Source: Duganella sp. CF458
GTDB taxonomy: Bacteria; Pseudomonadota; Gammaproteobacteria; Burkholderiales; Burkholderiaceae_D
Assembly: GCF_900113115.1 (NCBI RefSeq)
Contig: NZ_FOOF01000009.1
Span: forward strand, 124,001 to 188,000
Length of the DNA: 64,000 bases
Reading direction: 5' to 3'
The position numbers and the translations under genes were made by a program. Shown here piece by piece: positions 14,208-24,372 of this stretch; the first letter of the stretch is position 1; each line of letters opens with the position of its first letter. The notes beneath the pieces were generated by a model. The model worked only from the letters and a program-made list of their open reading frames with translations, had not been told where the DNA came from and did not search any database.

Positions 14208-17200
14208 AGCACGTCCAGCGCGTTGTTGGTGCCGGTCTGCACCTGCAAGGTCACGCGGGTATTGACCTTGTAGCGCAGCTTCACCAGGCTGGTCGCCGTG
14301 CCCGCGCCTTGCTCGAAACTGATGTAGGCGCGCGAAGACAGTTTTTTACCGACCGTGACGACCGTGCTTTCCAGCCCCTTGGCCTGGCTGACTCCCAGTT
14401 CATCGAGCCCGACCCGGTTGGCCAGGCTCGGGCCGCCGCTGCCGCCCAGCAGGGCGCCGGCCGCGGTGCCGAGCAGGCTCATTTCATTGCCCGCCATGTC
14501 GGCAGTGCCGTGGCCGAGCACCATCCAGGCCAGCTTTTCACTGTCCGGCACGGACGGGGTGGAGACCAGCTTGGCGGCAGGCGCCAGCGCCGTGCCGCGC
14601 ACTTCGACGCCGGCTTCCACATTGGTCTCGCTCAGCTCATCGCCTTCCGGGCGCTTGCGCACGGCGCGGATGTTCAGGCTGGGATTGTCGTAGGCGCCGG
14701 TGAAATTCAGCACGCCGCGCTCGATTGCCAGGCGTTGGCCGTAGGCGGCATAGGTGCCGTTGACCACGCGGATGCTGCCGTTGACGCGCGGCGCGCGGCG
14801 ATCGGCCATGCGCACCCGCACGGTGCCGGCCAGTTGCGCGTCGAGGCCTTTGCCGCGCAGGGTGAAGTCGTCACCCAGGTCTGCTTCCAGGTCGATGTTC
14901 AGGGGCAGCCCGGTGGTTGCGGCGGCTTTCGGTTTTTCGCGGCCGAGGATGACCACGTCTTCGCTGATGGTCGGGGTGTCGAGCGACGGCAGTTCGATGA
15001 CGGCACGGTTGGCCTTGAATTTGCCGTCGAATTCGAAACGCTTGGCGTCGCGTACCAGGGTACTGCTGCCGCTCAGCACCAGGGTGCGGTCCGGACGGTT
15101 GAATACTTCGAGCTTGTTGGCCGCCAGCTTGAGGTCCATCGACATGTCGCCGCCGGCCAGTCGCAACCAGCCATCGGCCTGCACATTGCCGTCGGTGCCG
15201 TCGAAGCGCAGGCGTTGCAGCTGCAGCTGGTCGCCGCTCACTTTCGCTTGCAAGGCGCCGTTGCGCAGGCGGATGCCTTGCTCGGCCCAGTTGATCACCA
15301 GCCCTTCGCCGACCACTTCGCCGTCCAGCAAGGGGTTGGCGATGGTACCGTGGCCGCCGGCGTGCGCGCGCAGCGAGCCGCCCAGCTCCATGCCTTGCAC
15401 GCCAAGCAGCGGCGACAGCCATGCGATGGAAGGCAGGCTGGCGCTGGCGCCGAAGGTCAATGGGCTGTCGGAAGGGATGCGGCCGTTGCGCAACTGTGCG
15501 CTGGCCTCCAGGCGTGCGTTGCCGGCACGGTCGCCGGCCAGTTCGGCCTGGGCGCGCAGCTGGTCGCCGGCGACCGTGACGCGGGCGTCCAGCACTTTCA
15601 GGTCGAGCGGAAGCGGGCGTTCGCCGCCGGTGATTGTGATGTCGCCTTTTTCGCGGAACACATGCAGGTAACCTTCCAGCGCAGGCGCCGCGCCTTTTGC
15701 CGCAGGCGCTGCAAGTTCCAGCGACCAGTCGCCGCCCAGCGTCATGGTGCTGGCCACGTTGCGGCGCCAGGTGTCGGATAGTTGGGCGAGGTAGCTGGCG
15801 TTGACGCCGGCGGCGCTGCCTTGGCTGCGCCAATGCAGCCCGTTCTTCTGCAGCGTATCGATATGCAGGCTGCCTTCCGGCATGGCGATGGTGGCGCTGC
15901 CCAATGCGAGCTGCTCCGGCGTGGCCAGGCCGGCCACCCCTTCCCCTTTGCGGCCGGTGACGCGCAGCGTGGCCGGGGCTTGCAGGTTGAGGGCGAAGCG
16001 GCCTTTGTTTTGCAGGGCATCGATGCTGCCGCTCCAGCTATCCGTGGCAAAGCTGCCGCGTACCTTGGCGCTGGCGTCGAAGTCCGGGTTGGCGGCGGCC
16101 ACTTGCACCGTATGGTTGCCGGCGCTGCCGCTGGCTTGCAGGCGCAGGCGGTCGACCAGGACGCCGGGCATGTTCAGGCCGGTCACCGCCAGGTCGGCTT
16201 GCAGCGGATCGTCCGGGCCGAAAGCGGTGCCGATGGTGGCGCTGCCTTTGATGGAGGAGATTTCACGCTGGCCCGGCAGGCGCAGGTGGGCGCCGTCCAG
16301 GGTGGCGCTGAGCGTCGGCATGGCGTTGGGGCTGCGGCCTGCGACGTTGCCGCCACTGGCGTAACCGCTGCCGCGCAGGTTGCCCGACCATTCGCGGCCC
16401 AGCACAGCCAGTTGCGGCGCGTCGAGCTTCCAGTCGATGCGGTCTTGCGGCTTGCCGAAGGAGCCTTTGGCCTGCAGCAGGTTGGGGCCGAGGCGCAGGT
16501 CGACGTCGCTGTCCTGCACGCGGCCGGGGCTTGCGGCGAATCTTGCGTGGCCGCTCAGCGCTGCGTTGCCGAGCGTGGATGCCGCTTGCAGGCGGATGTC
16601 GGCATTGGCCAGCCAGTCGGCGGAGGCGCGCAGCGTGGCGTCGAAATCGGCGTTGACGTTGCCGGCGATGGAAGCGCCGAAGCTGGCGGGATTGACGCGC
16701 GCCGCGCTGCCGGACAGCTTGACATCCATCGCGCCGAACAGTGCCGCTTCGCCGCTGGCGCGGATCACGCTGTCGGCGCGGGCCGGCGCCGGCGCTGCGG
16801 CTGCGGCGCGCTGGCCAGCCGGCTGCGCCAGGTAGGCCAGGCCGCGCGCCTCGCTGGTGAAGCTGGTGCGGGGCGCCTGGTAGCCGCCGCCCAGGATGCC
16901 GCTGGCGGTCGCGCTGCCTTGCAGTTGCGCGTCGAGCACGGAGAGCTGGGCGGCGTCGAGCTGCCATTCCAGCTTGTCGGCCGCCGCGCCGAATGCGCCG
17001 CGCGCCGTGGCGGTATTGCGGGCGTAGGCCAGGCGCGCATCGATGTTGGCGATGTGCCGTGCGTCGGCTGCCAACTTGACGCCGCCTGATAGCGCTTGCC
17101 CCATCAACTTGCTGGGCTGCAGGGCGATGTCGGCGTTTGCGTGCCAGTCCGGCGCGAGTTTGCCGTGTGCCTGCAGGTCCGCATTCAGGTCGGCCGCCGG

Positions 17201-18703
17201 GAACGCCCCCAATGCGGCCGGGTCGAAGCGCCTGACTGCCGCGCTGGCCTTGAAGGCCTTGTCGTCTTTCAGGCTGGCTTGCGCGGTGGCGGTGATGCTG
17301 CCCTGGCCGGCGCTGATGCGCGCCTGGTGCAGGATGAGCAGCAGGTCCTGCAAGGTGGCGTGGACATCGAGGCGCAGCTTGCCTTCGCCAAGGGCGGCGC
17401 GCAGGGTGTGCTGCTTGCCTTTGGTTTCGGCGCTGATGTCGCCGGCAATTGCCGTGCCGATGGCCGCGCTGTGCAGGCCGCGCAGGTCGAGCCGGTCGGT
17501 GTGCAGGCGCACGCCGGCGGTGTCGATGCTGCCGTCTTTGGGCAGGCGGCGCAGGCTGCCGCTGCCGGTGAACTTGCCCGCGGCGCCGAGGTCGATCAGC
17601 AGGCCGCTCAGGCTTGCGTTGTTCAGCGTACCGCCCAGCTGTGCGGCGGCGCTGTGCAGCGGCAGCTTTTGCTGGTCGACCGGGCCGGCTGCGCTGCGGT
17701 TGGTGGCGGCCAGTTTGCCGGACAGCCGGTCGCCGTTGATGGCGGCATCCAGCGTCAGGTCGAGTGCCGCCTTCGGCCAGGCCGGGTCGAAGCGGGCCGG
17801 GTCGACGTCGCGCGCATGCAGGCGGATGCTGCGCAGCGGCAGGGCGTCGAACGGCGCCAGCAGCAAGCTGCCGTCGCCGTTGGCGTAGTGCGATTTTCCT
17901 TTGACGTCCAGCTTCAGTTGCGCCAGGTCGCCGCTGGCCAGCAGCTCCAGCCGCGTTGCGCTGCGCTGAACCAGGCCTGGATCGGGCGGCGTTGCAGCTG
18001 CAGCGCCGGGAGGTGTCGTGCTGGAGGTGCTGGCAGGGGCAACTGGCGCGGGTGGTAGCGGCGCCAGGGCGGCGGCCGCGCTCAACTTGTACGGGCGCGC
18101 GGTGGAGATCTCGGCACTGGCGGCCAGCGCGCCAATGGGCGTCTCGGCACTGGCGTCCTTCAATTGCCAGTGCTGGCCGTCGCCCAGCAGCTGCAGCTTG
18201 ATGGCGCGCAGTTCCGTGCGGCTGCCGTCTTCACCGACCAGGGCCAGCGTGCTGACGCGGCCATCGGCAATGCTCAAGCGGAACGGCGGCGCGATCGATG
18301 CCGGCATCACGGCAGGCTTGGACGGGCCGGTGCTGCGCGACTCTGCCCGCGCCACATGCAGCTCGCTGATTGCCACGCCTTCGCTGAAGTACTGCAGCGG
18401 CGACCAGTTGATGTCGATGCTGTCGAGCGTGAGTACGCTGGCTGCGTCGCGATAGACGATGCGCCCGATATGCATGCGCCCATACAGCGAGCCGCTGACG
18501 CCGGTGACCGTGATCTGGCCGCCGCTGGCGCGGGCGACCTGCGCGACGATCTGCTGCAGCGTGGCTTCGCGCCCCAGCAGCCATACGGCGCCGCCCAGCA
18601 CGGCCAGCGTGACGCCGCTGCCGAGCAGCGTGCGGCGCAGCCACTTGCGTTGCGCGGCCGGTGGCGGCGCGTCGGCCGGCGGCGGATTGCGTGGCGTATC
18701 CAT
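14186..18703 (-). CDS. tamB: translocation and assembly module protein TamB
   Basis: The 1,505-residue protein has one N-terminal membrane anchor (about residues 25-50, LLGSGVTLAVLGGAVWLL) and a very long repetitive beta-helical region. It ends in the conserved DUF490/TamB C-terminal domain (about 1,150-1,505), with the GTYAAYGQRLAIERGVLNF and LGHGT signatures. TamB spans the periplasm and with TamA moves proteins or phospholipids to the outer membrane. The ATG at 18703 shares its last base with the tamA stop codon (ATGA), so the pair is translationally coupled. The middle is Ala/Gly-rich and includes low-complexity proline stretches (near 280-300). The length is slightly above the E. coli protein (about 1,260). 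Confidence 0.9.
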   Translation of the reverse strand: MDTPRNPPPADAPPPAAQRKWLRRTLLGSGVTLAVLGGAVWLLGREATLQQIVAQVARASGGQITVTGVSGSLYGRMHIGRIVYRDAASVLTLDSIDINWSPLQYFSEGVAISELHVARAESRSTGPSKPAVMPASIAPPFRLSIADGRVSTLALVGEDGSRTELRAIKLQLLGDGQHWQLKDASAETPIGALAASAEISTARPYKLSAAAALAPLPPAPVAPASTSSTTPPGAAAATPPDPGLVQRSATRLELLASGDLAQLKLDVKGKSHYANGDGSLLLAPFDALPLRSIRLHARDVDPARFDPAWPKAALDLTLDAAINGDRLSGKLAATNRSAAGPVDQQKLPLHSAAAQLGGTLNNASLSGLLIDLGAAGKFTGSGSLRRLPKDGSIDTAGVRLHTDRLDLRGLHSAAIGTAIAGDISAETKGKQHTLRAALGEGKLRLDVHATLQDLLLILHQARISAGQGSITATAQASLKDDKAFKASAAVRRFDPAALGAFPAADLNADLQAHGKLAPDWHANADIALQPSKLMGQALSGGVKLAADARHIANIDARLAYARNTATARGAFGAAADKLEWQLDAAQLSVLDAQLQGSATASGILGGGYQAPRTSFTSEARGLAYLAQPAGQRAAAAAPAPARADSVIRASGEAALFGAMDVKLSGSAARVNPASFGASIAGNVNADFDATLRASADWLANADIRLQAASTLGNAALSGHARFAASPGRVQDSDVDLRLGPNLLQAKGSFGKPQDRIDWKLDAPQLAVLGREWSGNLRGSGYASGGNVAGRSPNAMPTLSATLDGAHLRLPGQREISSIKGSATIGTAFGPDDPLQADLAVTGLNMPGVLVDRLRLQASGSAGNHTVQVAAANPDFDASAKVRGSFATDSWSGSIDALQNKGRFALNLQAPATLRVTGRKGEGVAGLATPEQLALGSATIAMPEGSLHIDTLQKNGLHWRSQGSAAGVNASYLAQLSDTWRRNVASTMTLGGDWSLELAAPAAKGAAPALEGYLHVFREKGDITITGGERPLPLDLKVLDARVTVAGDQLRAQAELAGDRAGNARLEASAQLRNGRIPSDSPLTFGASASLPSIAWLSPLLGVQGMELGGSLRAHAGGHGTIANPLLDGEVVGEGLVINWAEQGIRLRNGALQAKVSGDQLQLQRLRFDGTDGNVQADGWLRLAGGDMSMDLKLAANKLEVFNRPDRTLVLSGSSTLVRDAKRFEFDGKFKANRAVIELPSLDTPTISEDVVILGREKPKAAATTGLPLNIDLEADLGDDFTLRGKGLDAQLAGTVRVRMADRRAPRVNGSIRVVNGTYAAYGQRLAIERGVLNFTGAYDNPSLNIRAVRKRPEGDELSETNVEAGVEVRGTALAPAAKLVSTPSVPDSEKLAWMVLGHGTADMAGNEMSLLGTAAGALLGGSGGPSLANRVGLDELGVSQAKGLESTVVTVGKKLSSRAYISFEQGAGTATSLVKLRYKVNTRVTLQVQTGTNNALDVLYNWAFD

Positions 18704-20508
18704 CAGAACGTGAACCCCAGCGAGAAATGCAGCCGCGCCTTCTTGGTGGCGTGGCCATACGCGACGTCGACGTTGATCGGCCCGACCGGGCTCTTGTAGC
18801 GCGCGCCGACACCGTAGCCGGACTTCGGCCGCAAGCCGCCCAGCGAGTTGGACGCATTGCCGGCGTCGTAAAACACCGCGGCGCCCCAGGTGGGCTTGAA
18901 CCAATACTGGTACTCCGCGCTGCCGGTCACCAGGTAACGGCCGCCGACCGTCGCCTCGCCCTGCTGCACGCCCAGCTCCTGGTAGGCATAGCCGCGCACC
19001 GAGTTGTCGCCGCCGGCGCGGAACAGGTAAGTGGTCGGCACGCCTTCCTGGTGCGCCGAGCCAAGCGCCCCGAATTCCGCCCGCAGGATCACGGTGGATT
19101 TGGGACTCAGTGGCCGGTACGTGATGCCGCGCGCCGTGGCACGGATGAATTTCTCGTCCGTCAGCACCGGCAGCAGCGCCCCGCCCAGCGTGGCATTCAG
19201 CACATAGCCCTTGGTCGGGAACACCAGGTTGTCCACCTTGCGCCAGGTGGCGGCATAGGTGATCGGCAGCGACTGGCTGTGCGACGACACCACCCGGTTC
19301 ACGGTCTTGCTCTCGTTCAGGTACTCGATCGAGATGCTGCGTTCCAGCAGCGGCGTGCCCCAGGCCCGCTTGGCCGCGACGGAAGCGGTGCGCGTGATCT
19401 CACCCTCGATATCCTTGCGTTCCACCGCCGCGCCGAAGCTGTCGTTGTAGCCGTCCGCCGTGGTCGGGAAGTAGAAGTCGCTGCGCGCCTGCTGGCGCTT
19501 GGTCTCCAGCGTCAGCGCGCTCTTCATCTTCAGGCCGAACACGTTCAGGTCATCATAGGTGCCCGACATGCGCGACCCGGTGTTGGTGCTGAAACCGATA
19601 CCCACGCTGGCATTCTTGCGCTTGTTCTCCACCACCCGCACCAGCAAGGGCAACGGAGCCATGGTGCTTGGCTGCGGCACGCCCTCGGCCTTGTCCTCGG
19701 CCGCCTCGATCTGCTCGCCCAGCAAGGACGACAGGTCGGCGCTGACTTCGACGTTGGCGAAGTAGCCGGTCTCCTGCAGCTTGCCCTGGTAGGCTTGCAG
19801 CGCTGCTTCACTGTAGACGTCGCCGGGCTTGATCGGGTTCAGGTTGCGCACCGCCGATTCCGGATAGCGGCGCAGGCCTTCGATCTTCAATTCGCCGAAG
19901 CGCATCTCCGGCCCGCTATCGAGGGCCACGTGCAGCAGCGCGCGCCGGGTTTCCGGATCCACCACCGCCTCGCTGGAAACCAGTTGCGCGCGCGGATAAC
20001 GGGTCTGCACCACGGCGCGCAGGATATCGCGCTTGGCCCTTTCCCACTCGTCCTGGCGGAACACGGCACCGGTCGGCAAGCCCCAGCCGGCTTTCAGCGC
20101 ATCCTTGTCGAAAGGGCTGCCGGCGGACGACACAAAGCCCTCCAGCACGATCGCAACTTCACCCACCAGCACCGGCGCGCCGGGCTGCACCGCGATCCTG
20201 ACAGTCGGCGTGCCGCTTTCGTCCAGGCTGATATTCACCACCGGCGAGTAGTAACCGGCAGTCGCCACCAGCGTCTTGATCTGCTCCGGCGCCGCGCGCA
20301 GCATGCGCTGCAACTGGTCGCGGTCCATGCGCTCGTTCGTACGGTAGCGCACCAGGTCAAGGTTATCTTCAAGAAGCGACTCCAGCTGGCGCGGAGCGTC
20401 GATGCGGACCTGGTAAGTCCAGTCCTGGGCAGCCGCCAGCAAGGGCAGCAGCAGGGCGGCGCAGCCCAGTGCAAGGCCCCTCAATACTTTTATGCCGGTT
20501 TGTGCCAA
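18703..20508 (-). CDS. tamA: autotransporter assembly complex protein TamA
   Basis: This 601-residue Omp85-family protein has a Sec signal peptide (about residues 1-27), POTRA domains (about 30-260, including [20 protein letters not shown]) and a C-terminal 16-strand barrel. The barrel contains the diagnostic [10 protein letters not shown] motif (VRGY, lid-lock loop) and ends in a hydrophobic aromatic strand ([11 protein letters not shown]). It acts in the outer membrane with TamB, whose gene overlaps by one base downstream. It is divergent from queC, with 113 bases between the starts. Confidence 0.92.
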   Translation of the reverse strand: MAQTGIKVLRGLALGCAALLLPLLAAAQDWTYQVRIDAPRQLESLLEDNLDLVRYRTNERMDRDQLQRMLRAAPEQIKTLVATAGYYSPVVNISLDESGTPTVRIAVQPGAPVLVGEVAIVLEGFVSSAGSPFDKDALKAGWGLPTGAVFRQDEWERAKRDILRAVVQTRYPRAQLVSSEAVVDPETRRALLHVALDSGPEMRFGELKIEGLRRYPESAVRNLNPIKPGDVYSEAALQAYQGKLQETGYFANVEVSADLSSLLGEQIEAAEDKAEGVPQPSTMAPLPLLVRVVENKRKNASVGIGFSTNTGSRMSGTYDDLNVFGLKMKSALTLETKRQQARSDFYFPTTADGYNDSFGAAVERKDIEGEITRTASVAAKRAWGTPLLERSISIEYLNESKTVNRVVSSHSQSLPITYAATWRKVDNLVFPTKGYVLNATLGGALLPVLTDEKFIRATARGITYRPLSPKSTVILRAEFGALGSAHQEGVPTTYLFRAGGDNSVRGYAYQELGVQQGEATVGGRYLVTGSAEYQYWFKPTWGAAVFYDAGNASNSLGGLRPKSGYGVGARYKSPVGPINVDVAYGHATKKARLHFSLGFTF

Positions 20509-20621
20509 AATTCGTGGTCTGTGATCTGGAAGTCGAAACCGAATGTTACCGGATCAGCAGCCAAATTGGCGTACCCCTAAGATTTTCAAAAAAACCAGAA
20601 GAAACCAAAGAAAGTGAAGCG

Positions 20622-21353
20622 ATGCTGACAAACGACGCCGCACTGGTACTGTTCAGCGGTGGCCAGGACTCGACAACCTGCCTGGCCTGGGCCCTGGAGC
20701 GCTATCCGCGCGTCGAAACCATCGGCTTCGACTACGGCCAGCGCCATGCGATCGAGCTGACCGTGCGCCCGCGCGTGCTGCAGCAGATGCGCAGCGTGAA
20801 GCCGGCGTGGGCCGAACGCCTGGGCGAGGACCACATGGTCGACCTGGGCCTGATCTCGCAACTGTCGAAGACGGCCATGACCGAAGATATCGAGATCGTG
20901 ATGCAGGAAAACGGCCTGCCGAACACCTTCGTCCCCGGCCGCAACCTGCTGTTCATGACCGTGGCCGCCACCCTGGCCTATCGCCGCGGCCTGACCGTGC
21001 TGGTGGGCGGCATGTGCGAAACCGATTTTTCCGGCTACCCGGACTGCCGCGACGACACCATGAAGGCGCTGCAAGTGGCCCTGAACCTGGGCATGGACAC
21101 CCGCAACAAGCTGGAAACCCCGCTGATGTGGCTGGACAAGGCGCAGACCTGGCAACTGGCCGAACGCCTCGGCGGCCGCCAGCTGGTGGACTTGATCCGT
21201 GCCGACACCCATACCTGCTACAAAGGCGAACGCGGCGCATTGCACGACTGGGGGTATGGCTGCGGCACATGCCCGGCGTGCGAGCTGCGCGCGCGCGGCT
21301 ATCGCCTGTACCAGACCGCCCTGGGCGGCAATCACGACGCTAGTGCCGATTGA
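20622..21353 (+). CDS. queC: 7-cyano-7-deazaguanine synthase QueC
   Basis: This 243-residue enzyme converts 7-carboxy-7-deazaguanine to preQ0 with ATP and ammonia in queuosine biosynthesis. Visible are the N-terminal PP-loop SGGQDS (12-17), VPGRNLLF, the [12 protein letters not shown] block and the C-terminal zinc cysteines in [13 protein letters not shown]. Length is normal. The ATG at 20622 gives the usual QueC start; an upstream extension of 51 codons overlaps the tamA start region and is not conserved-looking. No other que genes are in the window. I see no preQ1 riboswitch pattern in the 113-base leader. Confidence 0.95.
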   Translation: MLTNDAALVLFSGGQDSTTCLAWALERYPRVETIGFDYGQRHAIELTVRPRVLQQMRSVKPAWAERLGEDHMVDLGLISQLSKTAMTEDIEIVMQENGLPNTFVPGRNLLFMTVAATLAYRRGLTVLVGGMCETDFSGYPDCRDDTMKALQVALNLGMDTRNKLETPLMWLDKAQTWQLAERLGGRQLVDLIRADTHTCYKGERGALHDWGYGCGTCPACELRARGYRLYQTALGGNHDASAD

Positions 21354-21363
21354 CTTTTTCTAT

Positions 21364-21382
21364 AGGGCAATTATTTTGCCCT
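21364..21382. other. 7-bp hairpin after queC
   Basis: AGGGCAA and TTGCCCT pair around a 5-base loop, 11 bases after the queC stop and 20 bases before the next ATG. There is no T-run after it on either strand, so it is only a weak terminator or leader-structure candidate. Confidence 0.35.
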
Positions 21383-21402
21383 GAACAAACTAAGATGCTG
21401 GT

Positions 21403-24372
21403 ATGCAGAGGCCACCTGCCAGCCCGCCGCTACAACGCTTGCTCCAACCGCGCCTGCTGGCGGGGCTGGTGGCGGCGCTGTGCCTGACGGCGACCGGCAG
21501 CGTCTGGTGGGGGGCCCAGCTCGATGCCGAACGCGATGCGCGCGCCGGCTTCGACTACCGCGCGCTTGAACTGGTCAATAATATTGCGGCCCGCCTGCAG
21601 GCCTATGTGCAGGTGCTGTACGGCGTGCAGGGCCTGTTCGCCAGTTCCGACTTTGTCGACCGCCAGGAATTCCACACTTATATCGAGCGCCTCGAGCTGG
21701 GCCAGAACTTCCCCGGCCTGCAGGGTATCGGCTTCATGCGCATGGTGCCCGGCCCGCAGCTGGAGTCGCACGTCGCCATGGTGCAGGCGGAAGGCTTCGC
21801 CGAGTATGCGGTGACGCCGCCCGGACGAAGAGCCCAATATGGCCCGGTGGTCTATCTCGAGCCGTTCTCCGGCGGCAACCTGCAGGCGTTCGGCTATGAC
21901 GGCCTGTCCGAGCCGGTACGCCGCGCCGCCTTCGAGCAGGCGCGCGATTCGGGCCTGCCGACCATGACCGGCAAGCTGCTGCTGAAACAGGAAGCCGCCG
22001 GCCCGGTGCAGGCCGGCTTCATCATCGCGCTGCCAATCTACCAGAATGGCGTGGGGCGCTATACCCTGGTGCAGCGCCGCAGCGCCTTGAAAGGCTGGGT
22101 CTATGCGCCGTTTCGCATGGGCGACGTGATGGCCGCGCTGGGCCACGACGCCGTGCGCGGCCTGGACGTGGAAGTCTACGACGGCGAAGAGCCCAACGCC
22201 ATGAGCCGCATGTTCGACAGCGCGCCGGCGGCTGCCGCTGCGGCAGGGCGCCTGCATGCGCTCAAGCGCGTCAGCCTGGCCGGCCGGCGCTGGACTCTGC
22301 ATATCAGCGCGCTGCCCAAGCCTGGCGGCGTACTGACGGACAAGCCGCGCACCATCGCCATTGGCGGCCTGCTGATCAGCGCCTTGCTGGCCTTGCTGGC
22401 TTACGTGCTGGCGGAAAGCCGGCAACGGCTGCGCATCGCGCTCGACCGCAGCAGCCGCATGGGCGATGAATTGCGCGAAGGGCAGGAAACCCTGCTGGCC
22501 ATGGCCGAACATGCGCAGGGCAGCCAGGCGGTGCTGCGCTGCATTCTCGATTCGACGGTGGACGGCATCCTGGTCGACAACTACAGCGGCGCGGTGCTCA
22601 ATTCCAACCGCCGCTTCCGCCAATTGTGGAATGTGCCGGAGCAGCTTGATTGGGAAAACGACGGCGCCATCCTGCTGGCCCATATGGCAGGCCAGCTCGA
22701 ACAGCCGGACGCCTTCCTGCATGCCTGCGCCCGGCCCGAACCGGACGATGAGGACAGCCACAGCCAGCTCCAGATGCGCGATGGCCGCGTGCTGGAAGTG
22801 ACCACGCGCCCGCTGCGCCTGGGCAGCGGGCCGGCGCGGCTGTGGTCCTTCCGCGACATCACCGAACGTACCATGAATGAACGGCGCGAGGAAGGGCGCC
22901 ACCAGGTGCTGGAACTGTTGGCCGCCGGCGCGCCGCAACAGGAAGTGCTGGACAGCCTGATGCGCGGCATCGAAGCGGTCAACCCCGGCATGATCTGCAG
23001 CCTCATGCTGATCGACGAGGAAGGCCGCAACCTGTTGCTGTCCGCAGCCCCCAGCCTGCCGGCCTTTTTCAGGCAGGCCATTGACGGCCTGCCGATCGGC
23101 TTCGGCAACGGTTCCTGCGGCAAGGCCGTCACCAGCAACAGCCGCATCATCGTGGCAGACATCGCCGGCGACCCGCTCTGGGCGCCGTACCGCGAAATGG
23201 CATTGCGTGCCGGCCTGGGCGCCTGCTGGTCGGAGCCGGTGCATGGCGCCAACGGCAAGGTGTTGGGTGCCTTCGCCATCTACCACCGCGAACCGCAGCG
23301 CCCCAGCGTGGCGCAACTGGCCCTGATCGACCAGGCCGCCAGCCTGGCCGGCATCGCGGTGGAACAGGCCCGCGCCGCCGAAGCCCTGCGCGTTGGCGAG
23401 GCGCGTTTCCGCAGCCTGTACGACCATGCGCCGGTGGCCTTGTGGCAGCAGGACTGGTCGGCCGTGCGCGGCGCATTGCAGGAGTTGCAGGAGTCGGGCG
23501 TGGAAGACGTGGCGCAATGGCTGCAGGTGAACCCCAGCCAGTTGCAGCGCCTGGCCGGGCTGGTGCGCATCACCGACCTCAACGCCGCCGCGCTGGAGCA
23601 GGTCGGCGCCGATCCGGCCTGCAAGCAGCCGGGGCAACTGAGCCTGGCGCAGAATTTCGCGCCATCGTCCCTGCCGGAATTCGGCCGCGCGCTGCTGGCG
23701 ATGGCGCAGGGCTCGCACCTGTTCCAGTGCGAGGGCAGCTACCTGCGCCTGGATGGCGTGCAGCGCCAGAACGAGTTGACGCTGCTGGTGATGCCGGGCC
23801 ATGAGCACGCGCTGGACTTCGTGATCGTGTCCACCATCGACATCACGGAGCGCAAGCGCCTGAATGAAGAACTGGTGCAGCTTGCCACCACCGACTTCCT
23901 GACCGGCTTGCCGAACCGGCGCGAATTCATGACGCGCCTGGAAGACGAACAGGCCCGCCTGCAGCGCGACGTCGGCGGCCGCGCCGCCGTGCTGATGCTG
24001 GACATCGACTTCTTCAAGGATATCAACGACGCCCACGGCCACGATTGGGGCGATGCCGTGCTGCGCCACCTGGCCGGGCTGATGCGCGACTCGCAGCGCA
24101 AGATCGACATGCTGGGGCGGGTCGGCGGCGAGGAGTTCGCCATCCTGCTGCCCGGCGCCGACCTGGAAGCGGCGCGCGCCTTCGCCGAACGCCTGCGCCA
24201 GCGCATTGCCGAGACGCCGATGGGGCGCAACGGCAGCAGCATCGCCATCACGGTCAGCATCGGCATTGCCAGCATGGCGCCGTCCGACCGCAGCGGCGAT
24301 GCGGCCCTGGTACGGGCCGACCACGCCCTCTATCGCGCCAAGCGCGCCGGCCGCAATCGCGTGGAAGGTTGA
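21403..24372 (+). CDS. CHASE-PAS-GAF-GGDEF diguanylate cyclase
   Basis: This 989-residue membrane sensor makes c-di-GMP. There is an N-terminal transmembrane helix (about 20-35), a periplasmic CHASE domain (about 65-250, with QVLYGVQGLFASSDFV and GLQGIGFMRMVPG) and a second helix (about 322-342). PAS (about 375-490), GAF (about 500-655) and a second PAS-like region (about 660-820) follow, then a GGDEF domain (about 825-989). The active loop reads GGEEF, and an RKID upstream fits an RxxD inhibitory site, so it is probably active and product-inhibited. CHASE domains sense small ligands such as cytokinin-like molecules or peptides; the ligand is unknown. It is convergent with the serine hydrolase gene, with no gap. 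Confidence 0.92.
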   Translation: MQRPPASPPLQRLLQPRLLAGLVAALCLTATGSVWWGAQLDAERDARAGFDYRALELVNNIAARLQAYVQVLYGVQGLFASSDFVDRQEFHTYIERLELGQNFPGLQGIGFMRMVPGPQLESHVAMVQAEGFAEYAVTPPGRRAQYGPVVYLEPFSGGNLQAFGYDGLSEPVRRAAFEQARDSGLPTMTGKLLLKQEAAGPVQAGFIIALPIYQNGVGRYTLVQRRSALKGWVYAPFRMGDVMAALGHDAVRGLDVEVYDGEEPNAMSRMFDSAPAAAAAAGRLHALKRVSLAGRRWTLHISALPKPGGVLTDKPRTIAIGGLLISALLALLAYVLAESRQRLRIALDRSSRMGDELREGQETLLAMAEHAQGSQAVLRCILDSTVDGILVDNYSGAVLNSNRRFRQLWNVPEQLDWENDGAILLAHMAGQLEQPDAFLHACARPEPDDEDSHSQLQMRDGRVLEVTTRPLRLGSGPARLWSFRDITERTMNERREEGRHQVLELLAAGAPQQEVLDSLMRGIEAVNPGMICSLMLIDEEGRNLLLSAAPSLPAFFRQAIDGLPIGFGNGSCGKAVTSNSRIIVADIAGDPLWAPYREMALRAGLGACWSEPVHGANGKVLGAFAIYHREPQRPSVAQLALIDQAASLAGIAVEQARAAEALRVGEARFRSLYDHAPVALWQQDWSAVRGALQELQESGVEDVAQWLQVNPSQLQRLAGLVRITDLNAAALEQVGADPACKQPGQLSLAQNFAPSSLPEFGRALLAMAQGSHLFQCEGSYLRLDGVQRQNELTLLVMPGHEHALDFVIVSTIDITERKRLNEELVQLATTDFLTGLPNRREFMTRLEDEQARLQRDVGGRAAVLMLDIDFFKDINDAHGHDWGDAVLRHLAGLMRDSQRKIDMLGRVGGEEFAILLPGADLEAARAFAERLRQRIAETPMGRNGSSIAITVSIGIASMAPSDRSGDAALVRADHALYRAKRAGRNRVEG

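Noticed and set aside
20509..20621. preQ1 riboswitch before queC
   Set aside because: The leader lacks a recognisable preQ1-I, II or III pattern; only a generic A-rich stretch is present.
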